A stretch of 9,836 bases of DNA from Auritidibacter sp. Marseille-P8566 (lineage in GTDB: Bacteria; Bacteroidota; Bacteroidia; Flavobacteriales; Flavobacteriaceae). Within the stretch, counting starts at the first letter, position 1; each line of letters opens with the position of its first letter. The stretch covers positions 1-9,836 of the forward strand of contig CALPQA020000037.1 of the NCBI GenBank assembly GCA_943325595.2, written 5' to 3'. The notes under the pieces were generated by a model, which was given only the letters and a program-made list of their open reading frames with translations, had not been told where the DNA came from and searched no databases. This document shows, piece by piece, positions 1-5,814 of this stretch. A program made the position numbers and the translations under genes.

Positions 1-1
1 T

Positions 2-1813
2 ATAGAGCGTATTTCTGAGGAAGCGATGGATATGATTTTGAATGGTGGAAAAGAGAAATTTTCTGTTGCATCGAAAACATTGGGAATTACGAAGGAATAT
101 AAAATTGAATTTGAAGGAATTTCGCATTTCATAAAAAGCCAACACGACGAAAGTGGTTCGGCAACAATAAAACGTTGGGCTTCTGGATTTATGGACGAAG
201 TGAAATGTCCCGTTTGTGAGGGAACACGATTAAAAAAAGAAGCGTTATTTTTTAAAATCAATGAAAAAAATATTGCTGAATTGTGCGATTTAGATATTTC
301 AGATTTAACAAAATGGTTTCACGATTTACACAATCATTTAACGGATAAACAAGCATTAATAGCAACAGAAGTAATTAAAGAGATCAAAGACAGATTGAAT
401 TTTTTAATGAACGTGGGTTTAGATTATTTGGCTTTAAGCCGAAGTTCAAAATCACTTTCTGGTGGTGAAGCACAACGGATTCGATTAGCAACACAAATTG
501 GCTCACAATTGGTAGGCGTTTTGTATATTTTAGACGAACCGAGTATTGGTTTGCACCAAAGAGACAACGATAAATTAATCCATTCTTTGGAGCAATTGCG
601 AGACATTGGAAATTCTGTAATTGTCGTAGAACACGATAAAGACATGATTGAACGAGCAGATTACGTGATTGATATTGGTCCTAAAGCGGGGAAATTTGGT
701 GGTGAAATTATCAGCAAAGGAACACCTGCAGAAATCTTGAAAGAACATACTATTACGGCGATGTATCTTAATGGAGAAATGAAAATTGAGATTCCCAAAA
801 AGAGACGCAAAGGCAATGGAAAGTTTTTGAAATTGACAGGCGCAACCGGAAATAACTTAAAAAATGTTACTATTGAAATGCCTTTAGGGCAATTGATTTG
901 TGTGACAGGCGTTTCTGGAAGTGGAAAATCGACCTTGATAAATGAGACGCTTTATCCTATTTTGAATGCTTTTTATTTTAACGGTGTTAAAAAACCAAAG
1001 CCGTATAAGAAAATTGAAGGTTTGGAACATATTGATAAAGTGATTGATATTGACCAAAGTCCGATTGGGAGAACGCCGCGATCAAATCCTGCGACTTATA
1101 CCGAAGTTTTTACGGAAATCAGAAATCTATTTACAATGACTTCAGAAAGTATGATTCGGGGTTATAAAGCAGGAAGATTTAGTTTCAACGTGAAAGGCGG
1201 ACGATGTGAAACCTGTGAAGGTTCCGGAGTTCGGACGATAGAAATGAACTTTTTACCCGATGTGTATGTTGAATGTGAAACCTGTCAAGGGAAGCGATTT
1301 AATCGAGAAACTTTGGAAATTCGATTCAAGGGCAAATCGATTTCAGATGTTTTGAATATGACAGTTGATGAAGCGGTTCCGTTTTTTGAAATGATTCCGA
1401 AGATTTATAGAAAAGTAAAAACAATTCAGGATGTTGGTTTGGGTTATATAACTCTTGGTCAGCAAAGTACGACACTTTCTGGTGGCGAAGCACAACGGAT
1501 TAAATTGGCTGGTGAATTGTCTAAAAAAGATACCGGAAATACGTTTTATATTCTTGATGAACCTACTACTGGGTTGCATTTTGAGGATATTCGGGTATTG
1601 ATGGATGTGATCAATAAATTGGTTGACAAAGGCAATACGATATTGATTATTGAACATAATATGGACGTAATTAAATTGGCGGATTATATTATTGACATTG
1701 GTCCTGAAGGAGGAAAAGGTGGCGGAGAAGTTGTTGCCAAAGGAACTCCCGAAGAAATTGTGAAAAATAAAAAAAGCTATACCGCACAATTTTTGAAAAA
1801 AGAATTACTTTAG
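2..1813 (+). CDS. uvrA: UvrA, excinuclease ABC subunit A (5'-truncated by window edge)
   Basis: UvrA is the damage-recognition ATPase of nucleotide excision repair. It dimerises, scans DNA with UvrB in the cytoplasm and loads UvrB at lesions. The frame is open to the left edge (Ile-Glu-Arg-Ile-Ser-Glu before the first ATG at 26), so that ATG is internal. The 603 residues present compare with about 940 in the family, so roughly 340 N-terminal residues, including the first Walker A, are missing. In order I see a CxxC (CPVC, 206-217), the first ABC signature LSGGEAQ (455-475), Walker B LYILDEP (521-541) with VEHD (626-637), the second Walker A GVSGSGKST (908-934), a zinc module C-x2-C-x19-C-x2-C (1205-1285), the second LSGGEAQ (from 1475), FYILDEP (1544-1564) and IEHN (1649-1660). 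All key residues present are intact, and the end LKKELL is the normal C-terminus. The match to E. coli UvrA, recalled from memory, is strong throughout. Confidence 0.97.
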   Translation: MERISEEAMDMILNGGKEKFSVASKTLGITKEYKIEFEGISHFIKSQHDESGSATIKRWASGFMDEVKCPVCEGTRLKKEALFFKINEKNIAELCDLDISDLTKWFHDLHNHLTDKQALIATEVIKEIKDRLNFLMNVGLDYLALSRSSKSLSGGEAQRIRLATQIGSQLVGVLYILDEPSIGLHQRDNDKLIHSLEQLRDIGNSVIVVEHDKDMIERADYVIDIGPKAGKFGGEIISKGTPAEILKEHTITAMYLNGEMKIEIPKKRRKGNGKFLKLTGATGNNLKNVTIEMPLGQLICVTGVSGSGKSTLINETLYPILNAFYFNGVKKPKPYKKIEGLEHIDKVIDIDQSPIGRTPRSNPATYTEVFTEIRNLFTMTSESMIRGYKAGRFSFNVKGGRCETCEGSGVRTIEMNFLPDVYVECETCQGKRFNRETLEIRFKGKSISDVLNMTVDEAVPFFEMIPKIYRKVKTIQDVGLGYITLGQQSTTLSGGEAQRIKLAGELSKKDTGNTFYILDEPTTGLHFEDIRVLMDVINKLVDKGNTILIIEHNMDVIKLADYIIDIGPEGGKGGGEVVAKGTPEEIVKNKKSYTAQFLKKELL

Positions 1814-1873
1814 TAGGCTGAAAATTTTTGAAATTTCGTAAATTTAAATTCAAAAAAGGAATTTAGTCGAGAG

Positions 1874-1944
1874 GCTTAGCCCCGATAGAAGTGAAAATCC
1901 CTCGCATTTTAGCGAGGATTGCAACGGAAAGCGGGATTAGCTCC
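1874..1944 (+). ncRNA. Flavo-1-like structured RNA element
   Basis: This intergenic element lies between uvrA and the LOG-family gene. It begins with AGCCCCGAT (1878-1886) and ends with GGAAAGCGGG...AGCTCC (1926-1944). From memory these two blocks flank a variable hairpin in a repeated Flavobacteriia element that I associate with the Rfam Flavo-1 motif, whose function is unknown. The sequence supports a fold. CCTCGC (1900-1905) pairs with GCGAGG (1912-1917) around a 6-base loop, and the stem extends through AAT (1896-1898) with ATT (1918-1920) if C1899 is bulged. The outer blocks can pair as AGC (1878-1880) with GCT (1940-1942) and CCCG with CGGG. It could act as a 5' leader, a small RNA or a 3' element of uvrA. 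The strand is assigned from the remembered consensus. No covariance search was possible. Confidence 0.6.
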
Positions 1945-1969
1945 AAAAAAAACAATAAAAAAAGAGTAC

Positions 1970-2698
1970 ATGAAATTAGAAGATTTTGATAATGATGAGG
2001 ATAAAGTAATTCAGGATAAACTGAAGCAAAAAACGTGGAATGAGATTCGGGCGAATGATTCGTGGGCGATTTTCAAGATTATGGCGGAGTTTGTGAACGG
2101 TTATGAAAGTATGAGTCGGATTGGGCCTTGTGTGACTATTTTTGGGTCGGCGAGAACGAAAACCGATGATCCATTTTATTTATTAGCAGAGAAAATTGCT
2201 TATAAAATTGGGAAATCTGGTTACGGTGTAATAACTGGTGGTGGCCCCGGAATTATGGAAGCGGGCAATAAAGGCGCGACTTTAGGTGGTGGAGCATCTG
2301 TGGGATTGAACATTGATTTGCCTTTTGAGCAGCATTATAATCCGTATATCGATAGAGATAAAAACTTGAATTTTGATTATTTCTTTGTTAGAAAAGTGAT
2401 GTTTGTGAAATATTCTCAAGGATTTGTAATTATGCCTGGAGGATTTGGAACTTTAGACGAAATGTTTGAAGCGATTACGTTGATTCAAACGAAAAAAATC
2501 GGGAAATTCCCAATAATATTGGTTGGAAGATCCTTTTGGTCGGGCTTGATGGAATGGATAAAAACGGTTTTGATTGAGCAATATAACAATGTGAGTCCTG
2601 ATGATTTGAAGCTCATAAAAATTGTAGATACTGAAGATGAAGTCATAGAAGTATTGGATACTTTCTACAAAAAATACAATTTATCCCCTAATTTTTAA
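1970..2698 (+). CDS. LOG/TIGR00730-family Rossmann-fold nucleotide phosphoribohydrolase
   Basis: This is a 242-residue cytoplasmic protein of the LOG (lysine decarboxylase-like) family. Characterised members hydrolyse nucleoside or cytokinin 5'-monophosphates to the free base plus ribose 5-phosphate; the bacterial role is usually purine nucleotide turnover. The diagnostic motifs are intact: a nucleotide-binding GGGPGIME at residues 90-97 and the catalytic PGGFGTLDE at 156-164. An acidic, charged stretch of about 55 residues precedes the Rossmann fold, which begins near VTIFGSAR. Such an extension is common in flavobacterial members. I chose ATG 1970. The longer frame starting at TTG 1919 begins inside the structured RNA element, and its extra 17 residues are basic, low-complexity and unlike the family. 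The upstream GAG is too weak to call a Shine-Dalgarno. The gene ends at a strong terminator five bases downstream. No lysine decarboxylase activity is expected despite old annotations of this family. Confidence 0.92.
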   Translation: MKLEDFDNDEDKVIQDKLKQKTWNEIRANDSWAIFKIMAEFVNGYESMSRIGPCVTIFGSARTKTDDPFYLLAEKIAYKIGKSGYGVITGGGPGIMEAGNKGATLGGGASVGLNIDLPFEQHYNPYIDRDKNLNFDYFFVRKVMFVKYSQGFVIMPGGFGTLDEMFEAITLIQTKKIGKFPIILVGRSFWSGLMEWIKTVLIEQYNNVSPDDLKLIKIVDTEDEVIEVLDTFYKKYNLSPNF

Positions 2699-2702
2699 AT
2701 CT

Positions 2703-2732
2703 AAAGCTGTCTCAAAAACAGCTTTATTTTTT
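2703..2732 (+). terminator. Intrinsic terminator after the LOG-family gene
   Basis: A perfect 8-bp stem, AAAGCTGT (2703-2710) with ACAGCTTT (2718-2725), has a 7-base loop and is followed by A and six T (2727-2732). It starts five bases after the TAA. It should isolate the LOG gene from the next coding region. The A-rich left side may also let it work weakly in reverse, but there is no minus-strand gene here to need that. Confidence 0.88.
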
Positions 2733-2741
2733 GTGCAAAAA

Positions 2742-2774
2742 TTGAGATTTATTGCTTAATAATGAGTAAATTGG
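2742..2774 (+). promoter_or_regulatory. Weak candidate Bacteroidota promoter for the exported protein
   Basis: TAAATTGG (2767-2774) matches the Bacteroidota -7 consensus TAnnTTTG at five of six fixed positions, and a TTG lies 22 bases upstream (2742-2744). Transcription would start around 2780-2786, leaving a leader of about 15-20 bases before TTG 2799. Because a terminator precedes this point, some promoter should exist here. This exact site is only a best guess in very AT-rich DNA. Confidence 0.3.
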
Positions 2775-2798
2775 TTTCTTATTAAATTCTGAATAACA

Positions 2799-5627
2799 TT
2801 GAAATCCATTTCAACACTTTTCGTTTTACTTTTGATGGTATTTACTTCGGTGACTGGCTTTGCGCAACACCGTTCCCAACTCAACGTGGAAGTGAATATG
2901 AAGGAAAAAACGTTGAATGTACAACAAGAAATCACTTTTATTAATACCACTGGGACAGTTTTAAATTCAATTGTATTAAACGATTGGATGCACGCTTATT
3001 CTTCTAAAACTACGGCTTTGGCTGAACGTTTTTCGGATGAATTTTACCGTGATTTTCATTTAGCGGCAGAATCCGAACGCGGGAGTACCAATAATTTGAC
3101 TATTATTGACGATTCAAAATTATTTCTAAATTGGAACCGACCAGAAGCAATTTCAGATTATGTAGAAGTTGCCCTGCGACACAATTTAGAACCCAATCAG
3201 AAAATTACTTTATACCTTACCTATTCGGTCAAAATTCCGAGTGCTAAATTCACAAAATACGGCTACACAGAAATGGGTGGCATGAACCTAAAAAACTGGT
3301 TTCTAACACCTGCAAGATTTGAAGATGGCGCTTTTGTGACCTACAATAACAACAATTTAGACGACGCAGCAAATGCACTTTCGGATTTTGAAATTGATTT
3401 GAAAATTCCAAAAAATTCAGAAGCCACAACGGATTTAAACAGCATAAAGTTGGAAGACAATTCCTTGTTTGAAAACTATTTGTTAAGTGGCAAAAACAGA
3501 AATGATTTTAGTTTGTTTATAGAACCCAAAAGCAGCTTTTCTAGTTATAAAAATAAGGCTGTAAATGTATTGGTAAACATAAAAGAAACTAAGATTGAAA
3601 AAATCCAAGAGGCTTTAGTTGTAGACAAAGTTGTCAATTTTGTTGATAGTATGATTGGACATTATCCAAATGAAAAAATAACTGTTTCGCAGGCAGATTA
3701 TGAGCGTAATCCGTTTTATGGGTTGAATCAATTACCCGCTTTTATGAGTCCGTTTCCTGATGAATTTATATTTGAAATTAAATTTTTAAAGACCTATTTA
3801 AATAATTATTTGAAAAATAGTTTGCATTTAGATCCTAGAAAAGACAATTGGATTTATGATGGAATTCAAGTGTATGCAATGATGAAATATATTGATGAAA
3901 ATCATTCCAAAATGAAAATGTTTGGCTCGGTTTCCAATTATAAATTATTAAAAAGCTATAATTTGACCCAACTAAATTTTAATGAACAATACAGCTATTT
4001 TTATATGTTGATGGCTCGAAAAAATTTAGACCAACCGTTAAGTAATCCAAAAAACTCTCTGATAAAATTTAACGAACAAATTGCCAGTAAATACCGAGCT
4101 GGATTGAGTTTCATTTATTTAGATGATTATTTAGGCGACCATTTTATACCAAAAAGTGTACAAGAATTTTATGAGCAAAATAAAGGAAATCAAACTAGTA
4201 GAGCGGATTTTGAAACTGTATTAAAAAAGAATTCGAAGAAAGATATTAATTGGTTTTTCAAGACCATTATTGATTCTAAAGACTTAATAGATTACAAGTT
4301 TTCGAATGTTTCCAAAACAAAAGACAGTATCACTTTTTCAATAAATAATAAAACTGGTGTGGTTGTTCCAATTCCGGTTTATGGAATTAAAAATGACGAA
4401 ATTGTATTTGAAAAATGGATAGATTCTCAAAATACAGACAGCACATTTACGATAGACCGAAAAAATGCTGACAAGATTGTTTTGAACTACAAAAATGAAG
4501 TCCCAGAATACAATTTGAGAAACAATTGGAAATCATTGAAAGGTTTTTATCCGAATAATCGTCCGATAAAATTCACTTTTATGAAGGATTTGGAAGATCC
4601 CTATTACAACCAAATTCTATATGTTCCAACTTTAACTTACAATTTATACGACGGTTTATCGCCTGGATTAAGGCTTCATAACAAAACGATTTTAGACAAA
4701 CCATTCACATTTGACATAAATCCAGCCTATTCTACTACTTCAAAATCGCTTTCCGGAGGAGCAGCTTTTGTGGTTAACAAAAACTATAGAGAGGGTAATT
4801 TATACAATATAAAGTATTCTATCATAGGGGCTTATTTTCATTATGCTCCCGATGCTACCTATCAAAAAATTAATCCAACCGTTCAATTTAGATTGCGAGA
4901 AAGTAATTTAAGAGACAATCGTAAACAGATGATACTATTGCGTCAAGTATTGGTAAATCGAGAAAAAAGCAATTTTATTATAGACAACACTACCGAAAAC
5001 TATTCGGTATTTAACGCCAAGTATTTCAATACAAAAACGGAAGTTATTAACCATTTTAATTTAATTACTGATTTTCAAATGGCATCAAAATTTGGAAAAA
5101 TAGCAGGTGAAATTGAATATCGAAAATTGTATGATGACAATCGGGAGTTGAATGTGCGGTTTTTTGCAGGTAGTTTTCTCTATAATAATTCAAATTCCGA
5201 TTTTTTTAGTTTTGCAGTAGACCGTCCCACAGATTATTTATTTGACTATGGCTATTATGGAAGGTCTGAAAGTACAGGTTTTTTTAGTCAGCAATTTATC
5301 ATGGCTGATGGTGGTTTCAAATCTAAATTAGATACCCGTTATGCAAATCAGTGGCTAACAACTGTAAATGCTGGCTATTCTGTTTGGAATTGGATAGAAG
5401 TTTACGGAGATATTGGACTATTAAAAAATAAATTTCAGAATCCTAAATTTGTTTATGATAGCGGCATTCGTTTCAATTTGGTTACCAATTATTTTGAATT
5501 GTATTTTCCAGTATATTCTAATAATGGTTTAGAGATTTCCCAAAATAAATACAATGAAAAAATTCGGTTTGTAATTACATTTGACCCTAAATTACTTATC
5601 AATCTTTTTACAAGAAAATGGTTTTAA
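2799..5627 (+). CDS. Exported M1-aminopeptidase-like protein lacking the zinc motif, with C-terminal outer-membrane beta-barrel-like domain
   Basis: The 942-residue product starts with a Sec signal peptide: Lys2, a hydrophobic core and a GFA-Q junction that suggests cleavage after residue 22. Residues of about 25-210 resemble the N-terminal beta-domain of M1 (gluzincin) aminopeptidases. Residues of about 250-500 resemble their helical catalytic domain, with YGLNQLP (307-313) where GAMEN lies. FEIKF (325-329) stands at the expected HExxH, and IYDG (352-355) stands in the region of the third zinc ligand. No HExxH occurs anywhere in the protein, so peptidase activity is doubtful. From about residue 602 alternating beta-strand sequence runs to the end. 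YGRSE (820-824) is followed by four strand-like segments, and the protein ends in an aromatic Phe, as outer-membrane barrels do. I infer an outer-membrane protein with a periplasmic or surface pseudo-peptidase domain. The start is TTG, because TGA lies two codons upstream and the next Met (residue 13) would cut the signal peptide. A terminator separates it from the gene upstream. Confidence 0.85.
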   Translation: MKSISTLFVLLLMVFTSVTGFAQHRSQLNVEVNMKEKTLNVQQEITFINTTGTVLNSIVLNDWMHAYSSKTTALAERFSDEFYRDFHLAAESERGSTNNLTIIDDSKLFLNWNRPEAISDYVEVALRHNLEPNQKITLYLTYSVKIPSAKFTKYGYTEMGGMNLKNWFLTPARFEDGAFVTYNNNNLDDAANALSDFEIDLKIPKNSEATTDLNSIKLEDNSLFENYLLSGKNRNDFSLFIEPKSSFSSYKNKAVNVLVNIKETKIEKIQEALVVDKVVNFVDSMIGHYPNEKITVSQADYERNPFYGLNQLPAFMSPFPDEFIFEIKFLKTYLNNYLKNSLHLDPRKDNWIYDGIQVYAMMKYIDENHSKMKMFGSVSNYKLLKSYNLTQLNFNEQYSYFYMLMARKNLDQPLSNPKNSLIKFNEQIASKYRAGLSFIYLDDYLGDHFIPKSVQEFYEQNKGNQTSRADFETVLKKNSKKDINWFFKTIIDSKDLIDYKFSNVSKTKDSITFSINNKTGVVVPIPVYGIKNDEIVFEKWIDSQNTDSTFTIDRKNADKIVLNYKNEVPEYNLRNNWKSLKGFYPNNRPIKFTFMKDLEDPYYNQILYVPTLTYNLYDGLSPGLRLHNKTILDKPFTFDINPAYSTTSKSLSGGAAFVVNKNYREGNLYNIKYSIIGAYFHYAPDATYQKINPTVQFRLRESNLRDNRKQMILLRQVLVNREKSNFIIDNTTENYSVFNAKYFNTKTEVINHFNLITDFQMASKFGKIAGEIEYRKLYDDNRELNVRFFAGSFLYNNSNSDFFSFAVDRPTDYLFDYGYYGRSESTGFFSQQFIMADGGFKSKLDTRYANQWLTTVNAGYSVWNWIEVYGDIGLLKNKFQNPKFVYDSGIRFNLVTNYFELYFPVYSNNGLEISQNKYNEKIRFVITFDPKLLINLFTRKWF

Positions 5628-5663
5628 GTTGGTGTATTTACTTAAATGCATTGCGTAATATTT

Positions 5664-5697
5664 ATTAAATTGAATTTTATTTTAAGAATAATTTAAT
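5664..5697 (+). terminator. Possible weak AT-only terminator hairpin
   Basis: ATTAAATT (5664-5671) is the exact inverted repeat of AATTTAAT (5690-5697), with an 18-base loop. The stem contains no G or C and no clean T-run follows, so it is a poor intrinsic terminator. I list it only because nothing better follows the 942-residue gene. A Rho-dependent end or read-through is equally possible. Confidence 0.2.
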
Positions 5698-5751
5698 TTA
5701 ACAACATTAATCCACTTTAAAATTATCAATACTTTAATTATTTTTTATGCA

Positions 5752-5770
5752 ATCTATTATGAAAATAGAT
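5752..5770. repeat. 7-bp inverted repeat upstream of the E1 promoter box
   Basis: ATCTATT (5752-5758) and AATAGAT (5764-5770) are perfect inverted repeats separated by five bases. They sit about 25-43 bases upstream of the predicted transcription start, over the position where a -33 element would be. The size and spacing suit a dimeric repressor or activator site. The AT-rich composition means chance is a real alternative. Confidence 0.3.
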
Positions 5771-5780
5771 AGTTTTTGTA

Positions 5781-5788
5781 TATTTTTG
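5781..5788 (+). promoter_or_regulatory. Bacteroidota -7 promoter box for the E1 fusion gene
   Basis: TATTTTTG is an exact match to the Bacteroidota sigma-ABfr -7 consensus TAnnTTTG. Transcription would begin near 5795, about 20 bases before ATG 5815, a typical short leader. The usual upstream TTTG (-33) is not clear. The expected place is instead occupied by a 7-bp inverted repeat (5752-5770), which might be a regulator site. This placement also argues against the in-frame TTG at 5776, which would lie upstream of the transcript start. Confidence 0.5.
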
Positions 5789-5814
5789 TTAAAATTTCCA
5801 ATTATAAAAAAATT

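Noticed and set aside
424..645. Minus-strand ORF of 73 codons inside uvrA
   Set aside because: It lies opposite the conserved ABC signature and Walker B of UvrA and its translation resembles no protein family. It is a coding shadow.
1343..1789. Minus-strand ORF of 148 codons inside uvrA
   Set aside because: It is opposite highly conserved uvrA sequence. The translation is rich in Phe, Asn and Ile, as expected for the complement of AT-rich coding DNA.
1814..1873. AAATTT-rich inverted repeats just after uvrA as a terminator
   Set aside because: The short AT-only repeats have no following T-run, so they are not distinguishable from base composition.
1919..1969. TTG start giving a 17-residue N-terminal extension of the LOG protein
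   Set aside because: The TTG lies within the hairpin of the structured RNA element, and the extension is basic and unlike the family. ATG 1970 fits known homologues.
2756..2950. Minus-strand ORF of 64 codons across the start of the exported protein gene
   Set aside because: It overlaps the signal-peptide region on the opposite strand and has no recognisable domain or separate promoter.
5624..5645. Hairpin TTAAGT / ACTTAA at the end of the 942-residue gene
   Set aside because: It has only six mostly AT pairs with a 10-base loop and no T-run, and it overlaps the stop codon. Chance is likely in DNA of this composition.
5776..5814. TTG start giving a 13-residue extension of the E1 protein
   Set aside because: The -7 box at 5781-5788 lies downstream of this TTG, so the transcript would not include it. 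ATG 5815 fits homologues.
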